Both the position numbers and the translations under genes were made by a program. DNA of 41,617 bases from Kiloniellales bacterium (GTDB taxonomy: Bacteria; Pseudomonadota; Alphaproteobacteria; Kiloniellales; JAKSDN01), in assembly GCA_028280455.1 (NCBI GenBank), contig JANQLT010000110.1, positions 1-41,617 of the forward strand. Reading direction: 5' to 3'. Below the pieces are notes generated by a model. That model was not told where the DNA came from and did no database searches. It saw nothing but the letters and a program-made list of their open reading frames with translations. Positions 7,852-17,054 of the stretch are shown piece after piece (the first letter of the stretch is position 1; each line of letters begins with the position of its first letter).

Positions 7852-8634
7852 CTAGCTCCTGTGCGAGGGCTTCATCGACAGGCGGTAGCCGGCGCCGCGC
7901 ACCGTGCCGATCAGGGAGCCGCAGGGCCCGAGCTTCTTGCGCAGGCGGCTGATGTAGACGTCGACGACGTTGGTCAGGGGATCCTCGTTGAAGCTCCAAA
8001 GCGCGTTCAGGATGCGCTCGCGCGAGTAGACCTTGTCCGGGTTCGAGAGAAACAGCTTGAGGATGTCGCGCTCCTTGGCGGAGAGCTCGATCACCCGGTC
8101 GCGGCAGCGCACTTCGAGCGAGCGCGTGTCGAAGCGCAGCTCGCCCTTCTGCAGGACGTGGACCTGTCCGTTGCCTTCCTTGTAGTCCCCGCCCCCGCGC
8201 CGGGCGAGGGCTTCGATCCGCGCGACCAGCTCGTCGAAGTCGAAGGGCTTGGCCAGATAGTCGTCGGCGCCGAGGCGCAGGCCGGCGACCCGATCGTCGA
8301 CGCCGTCGAGCGCGGAGAGCATGAGGATCGGCGTCCTGTCGTTCTTGGCCCGCATGCGCCGGCAGACGTCCTGGCCGCTCATGCCCGGCAGCATGAGGTC
8401 GAGCACGACGACGTCGAAGTCCTCCTCGGAGAGCAGCGCCAGGGCCTCGTGGCCGTCGTTGGTGAGGGTGATGTTCCAGCCCTCGTCCTTCAGCCCCCGT
8501 TGGATGAACTCCGCGACGCGCGCCTCGTCCTCGACCACCAAGACGTTCACATCGGCTCTCTTCCGTGCCGCGGCCAACGCGGTCGCCGCTGCACTCCGCG
8601 ACGCTCCCGGCTGCGTGCTTTGTTTTCTAGCCAT
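7852..8634 (-). CDS. OmpR-family response regulator
   Basis: A DNA-binding response regulator: receiver domain with EDE acidic pair and phosphoacceptor Asp in VVVLDLMLPGMSG, conserved K in YLAKPFDFDEL, then a winged-helix Trans_reg_C domain (YSRERILNALW...VVDVYISRLRKKLG...IGTVRGAGYRL). I place the start at ATG 8634, preceded by GAGGGA; this gives 260 aa with a basic Ala/Arg-rich leader. Alternatives are ATG 8670 (272 aa) and GTG 8550 (232 aa, closest to the usual family length, with GGAAGAGAG upstream). It lies 128 bp downstream of the histidine kinase on the same strand and is its obvious partner. Confidence 0.92.
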   Translation of the reverse strand: MARKQSTQPGASRSAAATALAAARKRADVNVLVVEDEARVAEFIQRGLKDEGWNITLTNDGHEALALLSEEDFDVVVLDLMLPGMSGQDVCRRMRAKNDRTPILMLSALDGVDDRVAGLRLGADDYLAKPFDFDELVARIEALARRGGGDYKEGNGQVHVLQKGELRFDTRSLEVRCRDRVIELSAKERDILKLFLSNPDKVYSRERILNALWSFNEDPLTNVVDVYISRLRKKLGPCGSLIGTVRGAGYRLSMKPSHRS

Positions 8635-8762
8635 CAGTCCCTCGACAACGTTCCAGCAGGTCCATTTCATCCCTGCAGCGGACCGGCGACTGTGACTTTT
8701 GGGTGATGAGTTCTATGCGGCTTTGCAGGCAGGCGGCATAACCGTCGCGCGAGGTCGCAGCG

Positions 8763-10343
8763 TCAGGCGACGGCCTCGAGCTTGGCGCGCTTCGGCAAGA
8801 TGAAGGAGACGGTCAGGCCGTCGCCGGGCTCGGAGCTGAGCGCGATCTCGCCGCCGTGTGACTCGACGATCGCCTTGGCCATCGGCAAGCCGAGGCCGGC
8901 CCCTTGGTCGTAGCGGGCCGCCGCGTTGGAGCCGCGGAAGAAGCGCTCGAAGGCATGCTCGAGCTCTTCCTTGGTCATGCCCGGCCCGTTGTCGCGGACG
9001 CAGATCGCGTAGCCCCGCGGCGAGGGATCCAGGCGCAGCTCGATCTCGTTGCCGCCGTAGCGGATGGCGTTGTCGAGCAGGATCAGCACGACCTGGCGGA
9101 TGCGCCCGGCGTCGCCGCGCACCTCCGCTTGCTCGAGCGTGCTTTCGTAAACCAGGTCGGCCTTGTGCTGCTCGGCCACCGCGCCGTGCTGGTCGACGAT
9201 CCAGGGCAGTAGGTCGGAGAGGTCGATGCGCTCCAGCTTGAGGCGCGCTTCGCCGGCCTCGCGCCGGGCGACGAACAGCAGGTCGTCGACGATGTCGGAG
9301 GTGTGCTTGGCCGCGCTGCGGGTCTTCTCCAGGGCCTCGCGGTAGTCCTCCGGCTCCTTGTCGCCGCCGCGCAGGGCGATGTCCGCTTCGCCGCGGATGA
9401 TCGCCAGGGGCGTGCGCAGCTCGTGGCTGACGTCCGCCAGCAGGCGGCGGCGATTGTCGTCGTTCTTCCTGAGATGGGACAGCGCCCGCTCGAGCTCGGC
9501 GGTGCGGTCCGCGACCGCCTTCTCCAGATGGATGTTGGACTGCGACAGCTCGCTTTCGCGCGCGGCGATCTCGTCGGCCATGCGGTTGAAGGCGCGGCCG
9601 ACGTTCTCCAGCTCGTTGCGGCCGACGGCCTCGATGCGGTAGTCGAGCTTGCCGGCCGCCAGGGCCTCGGCGCCGGTCAGCAGCTTGTCGATGGGCTTGC
9701 GGATGTCGCGCACCAGCAGCAGCAGGCTGGCGCAGGCCAGGGCGGCGGCGACCAGGCCGAAGATCAGCGCGAGAGCCTCGAGCAGCTCGAAACGCAGCGC
9801 GGTCTCGGCCCGGGCGCGTCTGACCTCGTCGGCCTCGTCGTCCAGCGACTCCTGTATGAGCGCGTTGAGATCGCGATCGATCTGCTGGTCGAGAATGGTC
9901 AGCAGGCGGTCGCCGTCACTCGGCAGCTCGATCGGCCGGCTCTGCGCCAGCAGCAGCCCGTACTCGTCGAGAACCAGTCGAATGCGCTCTTGAATTGCCG
10001 CCAGGCGGTTGAGCTCTTCGATCTCCTCGTCGCCGACGATCTTGATCTCCTTGCCCATCAAGGTGCGTAGCGTGTCGTAGTCCTCCTGGATCGCCTCCAT
10101 GAGCTCGGCCTCGCGCGCGCCGTGATCGCGGTTGCCGATCAGCATGGCGTCGGCGAACTCCTTGAAGAGCTGATAGGCATGCGCGGTCAGCGCGAGGTAG
10201 GTCTCGTACTGCTGATGCGCCAGGTGGGTCCGCTCAAGGGACATCGCCGCCTGGCGCGCGCCCCAGATGGTCACGACGACGCTGAACAGGGCGGTGGCCA
10301 GGAGAATCCCGAAGGCGAGGTAGAGCTTGGGGATCAGCTTCAT
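8763..10343 (-). CDS. Membrane sensor histidine kinase
   Basis: A 526-aa kinase. TM1 is at about residues 7-26 and TM2 at about 187-211, enclosing a roughly 160-residue helical periplasmic sensor region rich in acidic residues. HAMP follows at about 212-263, a coiled coil at about 263-295, HisKA with phospho-His307 (LLADVSHELRTPL) and HATPase_c with N-box N425, G1 box D451-N-G-P-G and G2 box G481-A-G-L-G. The start MKLIPKLYL lies 17 bp after the ABC exporter stop, so the kinase is probably co-transcribed with it, and the open frame upstream is a shadow. It should phosphorylate the OmpR regulator downstream. The signal is unknown, but gene order suggests a link to the exported substrate of the ABC protein. 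Confidence 0.93.
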   Translation of the reverse strand: MKLIPKLYLAFGILLATALFSVVVTIWGARQAAMSLERTHLAHQQYETYLALTAHAYQLFKEFADAMLIGNRDHGAREAELMEAIQEDYDTLRTLMGKEIKIVGDEEIEELNRLAAIQERIRLVLDEYGLLLAQSRPIELPSDGDRLLTILDQQIDRDLNALIQESLDDEADEVRRARAETALRFELLEALALIFGLVAAALACASLLLLVRDIRKPIDKLLTGAEALAAGKLDYRIEAVGRNELENVGRAFNRMADEIAARESELSQSNIHLEKAVADRTAELERALSHLRKNDDNRRRLLADVSHELRTPLAIIRGEADIALRGGDKEPEDYREALEKTRSAAKHTSDIVDDLLFVARREAGEARLKLERIDLSDLLPWIVDQHGAVAEQHKADLVYESTLEQAEVRGDAGRIRQVVLILLDNAIRYGGNEIELRLDPSPRGYAICVRDNGPGMTKEELEHAFERFFRGSNAAARYDQGAGLGLPMAKAIVESHGGEIALSSEPGDGLTVSFILPKRAKLEAVA

Positions 10344-10360
10344 GGCGGAGCCGCCGGCCG

Positions 10361-12037
10361 CTAGGCCGCCCGCCTCGGCTTGAAGAAGGCCGCGACCGGC
10401 CCCGCGCCGTCGATCTGGGCGGCGGGGTCGTCGAGCGCATGCAGACCGTCGGCCGCGAGGTACCAGAGGCGGTCCGCCCGCCGGGCCAGGGCCGGGTCGT
10501 GGGTGACCAGCAGGGTCGTGGCCCGGGTCTCCTTGACCAGGCGCTCGACGCTGGCGCGGCCCTCGGCGTCGAGGGCGTCGTCCGGCTCGTCGAGCAGCAG
10601 CAGGCCCGCGTCCGACAGGGCCGCGCGCACCAGGTGCAGGCGCCGCGCCTCGCCGGAGGAGAGGTTGCGGCCGGCCTCGGCGACCTGGCCGTCGAGCCCG
10701 CCGAGGCGCTCGAGCACGGCGTCGAGGCCGTAGCGCCGGGCCATGGCCTCGATCTCCGCGTCGTCCGGCCGCGGCTCGATGCCGAGGGTCAGGGCGCGGC
10801 GCAGGCTGCCCTTGAGGATCGGCGAGCGGGGTCCGACGTAGGCGATGGCGTCGCGCCGCTGCCCGGCGCGCAGCGCGCGGATGTCCCGGCCGTCGAGGGT
10901 CAGGCGGCCGGAGTCGGCTTGGGCGAGGCCGGCGGCCAGGGCCAGCAGGCTCGACTTGCCGACGCCATTGCCGCCGACGATGGCGATCTTCTCGCCCGGC
11001 TCGGCCGTCACGTCGATCTCGTTGAGCGGCCCGCTGGTCAGCGCCTCGAGGACCAGCCTTGCCGGCCCCTCGCGCTGCGTGTCTTGCGGCTCGGCGAGCT
11101 GCTCGAGCAGGGGCGCGTCGAGGATGGCCTGGCACTTGTCGCGGGCGACCTCCCAGGCCCGGCGCCGGTCCCAGACGGTGGCCAGGTCGCGCAGCGGCAG
11201 GGTGAGGATCGCCAGCACGGCGAGCGCGCCGGCGGCCTCGGCCGAGGCGGCGCCGCCTGCCAGGGCGGTCCAGAGCAAGGCCGCGCCGGCCGTCGCCGCG
11301 CCGATCTCGGGCACGGCGCGCAGCAGGGCGGAGGCCTTGGCGCGGGCCACGGCGGCGCGGCGCAGGGCACGGGCGCTCTTGTCCAGGCGGCGGAACTCCT
11401 GGCCGCTGCGGCCGAGCAGCCGGAGTTCGGGCGCCACCGGGATGCGCTCGTTGACGTCGGCGGCGAGCCGGGCCCGGCGGCTGCGCAGGCGCCGGTGCAG
11501 CGGCGCCAGGCGCGGCGCCAGCAGGGCCATGACCGCCAGCGCCAGCGCCAGGGGCGCGGCGACGGCGCCGGCCAGCGCCGGGTTGAGCAGGACCAGGGCG
11601 GCGATCGCCCCGGGCAGCACGATGGCGGCGGAGATCAGCCGGGCCACGCCCTGGCTGACCCAGGCCTTGACGGCGGCCAGGTCGCCGACGAAGCGGATCG
11701 CCAGCGAGCCGACCCGCCGGCGCGAGAGGTCGCCGACCGGCATGTGCGTCAGGTGGCGGAACAGGGTCTTGCGCAGCGCCGCGGCGTACTTCTGGCCGAC
11801 CGATTCCGCCACCGTCCGCTCGGCGACCCGGAGCAGGGCGATGACCGCACCGGCCGCCGCCATCAGGATCAGGGCGTCGAGCGGCGGTGTGCGCTCGGCG
11901 GCGGCGAAGGCGGCGAAGACGTCGCGGGTGGCGAAGGCGGCGACGCCGGCCGCCGCGGCCTGGCCGACCGCGAAAGCAGCGACGAGGGCCACGCCCCGGG
12001 CGCGGCCCCCGTCGAAGATGCCCGGCAGTCGGCTCAT
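10361..12037 (-). CDS. ABC exporter with fused membrane and ATPase domains
   Basis: A 558-aa type IV half-exporter: six-helix membrane domain (about 15-290) and nucleotide-binding domain (about 328-545). Walker A is GGNGVGKSS (K361), signature LSSGE (459-463), Walker B LLLLDEPD (D483, E484), H-loop H513. The usual Q-loop glutamine is not present: the segment reads IAYVGPRSPILKGSL where homologues have VPQ. The start codon overlaps the stop of the upstream P-loop gene (ATGA at 12037-12034), so translation is coupled. It resembles the CydCD/MsbA-like class only in general architecture. The substrate cannot be inferred, and whether it works as a homodimer or with a missing partner is open. Confidence 0.88.
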   Translation of the reverse strand: MSRLPGIFDGGRARGVALVAAFAVGQAAAAGVAAFATRDVFAAFAAAERTPPLDALILMAAAGAVIALLRVAERTVAESVGQKYAAALRKTLFRHLTHMPVGDLSRRRVGSLAIRFVGDLAAVKAWVSQGVARLISAAIVLPGAIAALVLLNPALAGAVAAPLALALAVMALLAPRLAPLHRRLRSRRARLAADVNERIPVAPELRLLGRSGQEFRRLDKSARALRRAAVARAKASALLRAVPEIGAATAGAALLWTALAGGAASAEAAGALAVLAILTLPLRDLATVWDRRRAWEVARDKCQAILDAPLLEQLAEPQDTQREGPARLVLEALTSGPLNEIDVTAEPGEKIAIVGGNGVGKSSLLALAAGLAQADSGRLTLDGRDIRALRAGQRRDAIAYVGPRSPILKGSLRRALTLGIEPRPDDAEIEAMARRYGLDAVLERLGGLDGQVAEAGRNLSSGEARRLHLVRAALSDAGLLLLDEPDDALDAEGRASVERLVKETRATTLLVTHDPALARRADRLWYLAADGLHALDDPAAQIDGAGPVAAFFKPRRAA

Positions 12038-13128
12038 GCCGCCGTCTTGACCTCTTTTGCGAGGTCCTTTTCGAGGGTGGGGTACGGCGCCATGACGCCC
12101 CGAGTCAGCTCCACGATGCAATCGGGGTCGAGGAGCTGCTCGCGCGGCACCACCGGGACATCGGTCGCGGCCCGGGCTTGGGCCGAAGCCAGCGGCGAAG
12201 TGGAGAGCAGGCCGGATATGGCGAAAGGCTCGAGGCCCATTTCGCGCAGCACGGCGGTGCCGCCGATGGCGCCCATGGCGTCGCGGGCGGCGAACATCAG
12301 GCCCGAGAGCTTCTCGCGCAGCAGCGAGTCCTGCAGGAGCTGGGCCGTCTCGGCCTGGCAGACGCCGTCGGCCAGCTCGACCACGACGACCTCGGCGCCC
12401 CGCTCGCGGGCGTGGGCCAGCAGGGTCTCGAAGGCCCGCTCGATGCGCTCGATGGGCTGCCGGTAGGTCGAGGCCATGCCGGCGTCGGTGAAGTCAGCGA
12501 CCACGGGAATGCCGGCGTCGCAGTAGGCGTTGAAGTCGCCGAAGGCGCCGGTGCCGGTCACCTTGAGGGCAGCCACCTTGTAGCCGGCGCGGCGCAGGCC
12601 GTGCGCCAGGCTGGCGGTGGCGGTGGTCTTGCCGGCGTTCATCGAGACGCCGACCACGCCGATCACCGTCAGGTCCCCCGGCGCCGCGCTGTAGGGCAGG
12701 GCGTAGCGGGCGATGTTGATCACCTCGCCGCGGTCGTCGAGCAGGAGGCCCAGGGGCCGCAGGCGGGTGGTCGGCGACATCTTGCGGTGCGCCGACCGCA
12801 CGCGGCCGATCACGCCGCCGCCGGCCACCAGGTCCGAGCCCGCGGGGTCGAGCTCGGCCACGGCTTCGAACTGGTCCTCGGCGTAGCGGTCGCCGCAGGT
12901 CAGGACCACGTAGTCGCCCAGGTAGGATTCGGAGTAGCGGCCCTCGGCGAGCTGGATCTTCTTGTGCTGGCCGAGCCCGACGATCTGGGCCAGGACCAGG
13001 TCGCCGGAGACGGCGTGGCTGACATCGGGCTGCAGGCTCGCCACGTCGTCGCGGGCGACCCGGCGGGCCGTGAAGGCCCATTTGGTGCCGGCGGGCACGA
13101 CGTTGGCGTTGGCGGCGGTGATGGTCAT
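12034..13128 (-). CDS. SIMIBI-like P-loop NTPase of unknown function
   Basis: A 364-aa protein. An N-terminal domain of about 150 residues (with SGDLVLAQIVGLGQHKKIQL and GDYVVLTCGDRYAEDQFEAV) precedes a P-loop domain with Walker A VIGVVGVSMNAGKTT (K167) and a VVVVELADGV segment near 247-256. The layout recalls dethiobiotin synthetase and MobB-type SIMIBI proteins, but the usual signature residues of those enzymes are not clearly there and I do not assign a reaction. The start at 13128 follows AGGAG with good spacing; the upstream in-frame ATG at 13176 has none. It overlaps the ABC exporter by four bases, pointing to a shared process. It may be first in an operon with the exporter and the kinase. 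Confidence 0.75.
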   Translation of the reverse strand: MTITAANANVVPAGTKWAFTARRVARDDVASLQPDVSHAVSGDLVLAQIVGLGQHKKIQLAEGRYSESYLGDYVVLTCGDRYAEDQFEAVAELDPAGSDLVAGGGVIGRVRSAHRKMSPTTRLRPLGLLLDDRGEVINIARYALPYSAAPGDLTVIGVVGVSMNAGKTTATASLAHGLRRAGYKVAALKVTGTGAFGDFNAYCDAGIPVVADFTDAGMASTYRQPIERIERAFETLLAHARERGAEVVVVELADGVCQAETAQLLQDSLLREKLSGLMFAARDAMGAIGGTAVLREMGLEPFAISGLLSTSPLASAQARAATDVPVVPREQLLDPDCIVELTRGVMAPYPTLEKDLAKEVKTAA

Positions 13129-13323
13129 ATGGCTCTCCTTGGCGCGTTCCGGTTCAGCCCGACGATCTGAGGGCAATATGGCTTCGGGGGCCTGAGCGGC
13201 GCCTGTCGTCCGCGTTAACGGCCCCTGTCCCTTGAATGAACGCTTTCTGAAGCGGGCTTATTCCCCGCCTTGCCAAGATCGCCGGTCCGGGCGCAGATAG
13301 CGGGCGAGAGAGAGCGAGGAACC

Positions 13324-14001
13324 ATGCGGATCAACGCCGATTTCACCCAGCGCGTCCTGCTGCATGCCGACGAGATCGACTGGCTGGACTCGCCCATGCC
13401 GGGCGTCAGCCGGCGGCCGCTGGACCGGATCGGCGGGGAGGTCGCCCGCGCCACCAGCATCGTCCGCTACGCCGCCGGCAGCCGCTTCTCGCCCCATGTC
13501 CACCACGGCGGCGAGGAGTTCATCGTCCTGGAGGGCGTCTTCCAGGACGAGCACGGCGACTTCCCGGTCGGCGCCTACATCCGCAACCCGCCGCAGTCCC
13601 GCCACGAGCCGGGCTCCGAGCCGGGCTGCGTCATCTTCGTCAAGCTCTGGCAGTTCGACCCGGAAGACCGCACCCAGGTTCGCCTCGACCTGGCCAAGAT
13701 GGGCGCGGTCGCCGACGCCGCGCGACCCGGCGTCGCCGTCACGCCGCTGTTCAAGGACGCCCGCGAGGAGGTCCGCCTGGAGCTCTGGTCGCCCGGCGCC
13801 ACCGCCGCCATGCCGATGGACGGCGGCGCCGAGCTCTTCGTGCTCGAAGGCGCGGCCGAGGAAAGCGGCGAGGCCCTGCGGCGCCATTCCTGGCTCCGCG
13901 TCCCGCCGGGCGGCCGGGTCGCTCTCACGGCCGGCCCCGAGGGCGCCCGGATCTGGATCAAGTCCGGTCACCTTCGCGAGATCACCCTGCCGCCGTCTTA
14001 G
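13324..14001 (+). CDS. ChrR-like double-cupin protein
   Basis: A 225-aa cytoplasmic protein of two cupin barrels. The first (about 15-110) resembles the C-terminal cupin of ChrR-type anti-sigma factors: RRPLDRIGGEVARATSIVRY, then metal-site motif SPHVHHGGEEF and the Y-I-R-N-P-P-Q-S-R-H second motif. The second half (about 125-225) is a more degenerate cupin (MDGGAELFVLEGAAEESGEAL...HSWLRVPPGG). It has no zinc-binding anti-sigma domain and no sigma-factor gene beside it, so it is not a ChrR regulator proper; a metal-dependent dioxygenase or sensor role is possible. The start is ATG after GCGAGGA; upstream codons in frame lack a ribosome site. It precedes the GNAT gene by 10 bp. Confidence 0.85.
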   Translation: MRINADFTQRVLLHADEIDWLDSPMPGVSRRPLDRIGGEVARATSIVRYAAGSRFSPHVHHGGEEFIVLEGVFQDEHGDFPVGAYIRNPPQSRHEPGSEPGCVIFVKLWQFDPEDRTQVRLDLAKMGAVADAARPGVAVTPLFKDAREEVRLELWSPGATAAMPMDGGAELFVLEGAAEESGEALRRHSWLRVPPGGRVALTAGPEGARIWIKSGHLREITLPPS

Positions 14002-14011
14002 CGGAGCGCGC

Positions 14012-14554
14012 ATGAAGCCCTGCCTGACCTTGCAGAGCGGCCGCCTGCGACCGGCGACGGCGGCCGATCTCGATCACCTCGTGGCGCTGCTGCAGGACGA
14101 AGAGGTGCGCCGCTATCTCTGCGACGACAGTGTCCTGCCGCGCGAAACGGTGGCCGCGATGCTCACCGAAAGCGAGGCGTTGGACTCGCGAGGCCTCGGT
14201 CTCTGGGTGATCGAGCTGGAGGACACGCCCTTCGCCGGTATCTGTGGGCTGCAGCCGGTCTCGGCGGAGCTGGATATTGCGCCCGCGATGGCCGGCGGCA
14301 TCGAGCCGCTCATCGCCCTTCACCCCGCGCATTGGGGTAAGGGCTTGGCGGCAGAAGCGCTCGACGCGCTGATCCTCTACGCGCGCGATTCGCTCGGCTT
14401 GTCGCGGCTCGTTGCCGCCGTCGATGTGCCGAACGCGCGCTCGCAGCGGCTCATGCGGCGCTGTGGCTTCGCGGCCGTGGGCCGCACTCCCGGGCCGGCT
14501 TGCGAGTTGGTGTTGTACGACCTGTCGCTCGGCGAAGCCGAGGAAGCGACGTAG
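14012..14554 (+). CDS. GNAT-family N-acetyltransferase
   Basis: A 180-aa protein with the RimJ/RimL-type acetyltransferase fold: N-terminal LQSGRLRPATAADLDHLVALL, central beta-strands LGLWVIELEDTPFAGICGLQPV, acetyl-CoA binding motif A as HPAHWGKGLAAEALDALILYA, and motif B VDVPNARSQRLMRRCGFAAVG. It transfers acetyl from acetyl-CoA to an amine; the target is unknown. It is probably co-transcribed with the cupin gene (10-bp gap) and converges on the flavoprotein gene with only 7 bp between stops, too little for a conventional terminator. Confidence 0.9.
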   Translation: MKPCLTLQSGRLRPATAADLDHLVALLQDEEVRRYLCDDSVLPRETVAAMLTESEALDSRGLGLWVIELEDTPFAGICGLQPVSAELDIAPAMAGGIEPLIALHPAHWGKGLAAEALDALILYARDSLGLSRLVAAVDVPNARSQRLMRRCGFAAVGRTPGPACELVLYDLSLGEAEEAT

Positions 14555-14561
14555 CTCCGGC

Positions 14562-17012
14562 TTACTCCGCCGCCAGACGCGCGTCGGCACGCGGCCGTTG
14601 GTTCTCGGCGTCCCAGACCGCGTCGGCCAGGACGCGGGCGCGGCGGGGCTTGCCGAGGACCATGACCTCGAGCTCGGTGCCGGGCCGGGCGGCCTCCGGC
14701 TTGACGTAGGCCCAGGCGAGGAAGGCGCCGATGCCGTAGCCGTAGCCGCCGGAGGTGATCGAGCCGACGCTGCGGCCGTTCAGCCAGATCGATTCCGAGC
14801 CGAGCGGGTCGGCTTGCGGCTCGTCGGGCCCGGGCTCGTCGAGCTGCAGGTAGGCGACGACCCACTTCTCGGGTTGGGCCAGGCTGGCCTCGGCGCCCTG
14901 GAAGCCGGAGGGGCGCGAGAAGTGCGTGACGGCGGCCTCGGCGAGGGTCACTTCGTTGGTGATCTCGTGGCCGGACTTGTAGGCCTTCTCCATGCGCAGG
15001 GCGTTGAGCGTCGCCGAGCCGACATGCACCAAGCCGTGGGGCGCACCGGCGGCGACCAGCGCCTCGTAGACCGGCGCCATGCCGGCCATGGGCACGTGGA
15101 GCTCCCAGCCAAGCTCGCCGCTGTAGGTGACGCGCAATGCGCGCACGGCCTCGACCCCGGCGACCGCGATCTCCTTGCCGGAGAGCCAGCGGAAGGACCC
15201 GTTGTCCAGCGGGGCCTCGGTGCAGGCGGCCAGGATGGCGCGGCTCGCGGGGCCGGCCAGCATGAGGACGCCGTAGGCCTCCGACACGTTGTCGAAGCTC
15301 ACGGCCTCGCCGTCGCGCCGCTGCTCTTCCAGCCAGTTGAGCAGCGAGGCCTCCTTGGTGGCCGCGTAGACCGCGTAGAAGCGGTCCTCGGCGAGCTTGA
15401 CGAAGGTCGCCTCGCCTTCGAGGCGGCCGTTGGGGTTGACCAGGTAGGTCAGCGAGATGGCGCCGAGCGACTTCGGCAAGCGGTTGGAGGAGACCCGCTC
15501 CAGGAAGCCGGCGGCGTCGGCGCCGTGGATCTCCAGCTTGGCGAAGGCCGTCAGGTCGGCGATGCCGGCTGCGGCGCGCAGGCCGCGCACCTCGGCGCCG
15601 ACGATCTCGTGTAGCGCCGAGCGGCGGAAGGCGTGGATGTGCGCGCGTGGCGTCTCGCCGGTCGCGTACCAGTAGGGCCGCTCCCAGCCGTAGACGTCCT
15701 GATAGACCGCGCCCTTGTCCTTGAGCGTCTCGTAGAGCGGCGAGGTCTTCGAGTGGGAGGGCCGGTGCGCGGGGCGGTCGAGGTGGGGGAAGGGGATCTC
15801 GTGGCGCAGGAGGTAGTCCTCCTTGGCCTTGCCGATGCGGTAGTCGTCGTCGATGCGCGCCCCGAAGCGGCGCGGGTCGAAGCTCGCCATGGAGATGTCG
15901 GCCGCGCCATGGACCATCCACTGGGCTAGGTACTTGCCGGCGCCCGGGCCCCAAGCGATGCCGACCTGCGAGCCGCAGCAGAGCCAGAGGTTGCGCCGGC
16001 CCGAGGGGCCGAGCAGCATCTGGCCGTCCGGCGGATGGGTGATGGCGCCGTGCACCACGCGCTTGATGCCGAGCTCGGCGAAGATCGGCATGCGCGCCAT
16101 GGCGTTCTCCAGCCAGGGCATGATGCGGTCGTAGTCCGGCTCGAAAAGCTCGTTCTCGGCCTCCCAGGGCGTCTCCTCGTCCCAGACCGTGGTGGCCTTG
16201 GCCTTCTCGTAGATGCCGATCAGGCCGGCCTTCTGCTCCATGCGGATGTAGCCGGAGACCTCGCGGTCGTCGCGCACCACCGGCAGCTCGCGTTCCAGAT
16301 CCCGGAACTCGGGCACCGGCTCGGTCACCAGGTAGTGGTGCAGCAGGTTGGCGATCGGCAGGTCCAGGCCGGCCCAGCGGCCGATCTGCCGGGCATAGGT
16401 GCCGCCGGCGTTGACCAGGATCTCGCAGGCGATGTCGCCCTGCTCGCTGTGGACGATCCACGCGCCGCCGGGCTTGGCGGTCAGGCCGGTCGCCCGGTTG
16501 TGGCGGATCACCTTGGCGCCCATCCGGCGGGCGCCGGCGGCCATGCCGAAGGCGACGCCGGCCGGGTCGACGTGGCCGTCGTGCGGTGTGTGCAGGGCCG
16601 CCTTGATGCCCTCGAGGTTGTAGTAGGGGTGCAATTCGCGGATCCGCTCGGGGCCGACCACCTCCATCTCGTGGCCCAGGCCCCGGCCGATCGAAAGCGT
16701 GTAGTGCAGCCAGTCGACCTCGGCGTCCTCGTAGGCGACCCGCAGGCTGCCGCAGCCGTGCCAGCTACAGGACTGGCCGGTCTCCGCCTCGAGGCGCGGG
16801 TAGAGCGTGGTGCCGTAGGCCGCCATCTTGGCCAGGCCGTAGTGCGACACCGAGTGGGTGATCTGGCCGGCGGCGTGCCAGGTCGAGCCGGAGGTCAGCT
16901 CGGCCTTCTCCAGCAGGACCAAGTCCGTCCAGCCCTCCTTGCAGAGGTGGTAGGCGAGCGAGCAGCCCATGACGCCGCCGCCGATGATCACGACCTTCGC
17001 CTGCATATCCAT
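14562..17012 (-). CDS. Dimethylglycine/sarcosine dehydrogenase-like flavoprotein
   Basis: An 816-aa enzyme of the DMGDH/SARDH family: FAD-binding DAO domain with GGGVMG near residues 11-16 and H46 in STWHAAGQ, the position that carries covalent FAD in family members; FAO_M linker near 370-425; and a folate-binding GCV_T aminomethyltransferase domain with C-terminal barrel (about 430-800; LTYLVNPNGRLEGEATFVKL, YSGELGWELHVP). Family enzymes oxidatively demethylate N-methylated glycines, passing the one-carbon unit to tetrahydrofolate. Soluble; no signal peptide. It is transcribed away from the RpiR operon. A TTGACA hexamer on this strand (17079-17074) abuts the palindrome at 17055-17074, so RpiR control is likely. 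It would fit as the late demethylation step of the adjacent pathway. Confidence 0.92.
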   Translation of the reverse strand: MDMQAKVVIIGGGVMGCSLAYHLCKEGWTDLVLLEKAELTSGSTWHAAGQITHSVSHYGLAKMAAYGTTLYPRLEAETGQSCSWHGCGSLRVAYEDAEVDWLHYTLSIGRGLGHEMEVVGPERIRELHPYYNLEGIKAALHTPHDGHVDPAGVAFGMAAGARRMGAKVIRHNRATGLTAKPGGAWIVHSEQGDIACEILVNAGGTYARQIGRWAGLDLPIANLLHHYLVTEPVPEFRDLERELPVVRDDREVSGYIRMEQKAGLIGIYEKAKATTVWDEETPWEAENELFEPDYDRIMPWLENAMARMPIFAELGIKRVVHGAITHPPDGQMLLGPSGRRNLWLCCGSQVGIAWGPGAGKYLAQWMVHGAADISMASFDPRRFGARIDDDYRIGKAKEDYLLRHEIPFPHLDRPAHRPSHSKTSPLYETLKDKGAVYQDVYGWERPYWYATGETPRAHIHAFRRSALHEIVGAEVRGLRAAAGIADLTAFAKLEIHGADAAGFLERVSSNRLPKSLGAISLTYLVNPNGRLEGEATFVKLAEDRFYAVYAATKEASLLNWLEEQRRDGEAVSFDNVSEAYGVLMLAGPASRAILAACTEAPLDNGSFRWLSGKEIAVAGVEAVRALRVTYSGELGWELHVPMAGMAPVYEALVAAGAPHGLVHVGSATLNALRMEKAYKSGHEITNEVTLAEAAVTHFSRPSGFQGAEASLAQPEKWVVAYLQLDEPGPDEPQADPLGSESIWLNGRSVGSITSGGYGYGIGAFLAWAYVKPEAARPGTELEVMVLGKPRRARVLADAVWDAENQRPRADARLAAE

Positions 17013-17054
17013 GACCCGCCGAGCCCCGAGATTCCGATGGACAGGCGCAGAGGT

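Noticed and set aside
8763..11135. Kinase frame of 790 codons
   Set aside because: The first 264 codons are an out-of-frame Arg/Pro-rich shadow of the ABC gene. The kinase begins at MKLIPKLYL, 17 bp after the exporter stop.
13324..14001. ChrR anti-sigma factor
   Set aside because: The cupin half matches ChrR, but there is no N-terminal zinc-binding anti-sigma domain and no sigma-factor gene adjacent.
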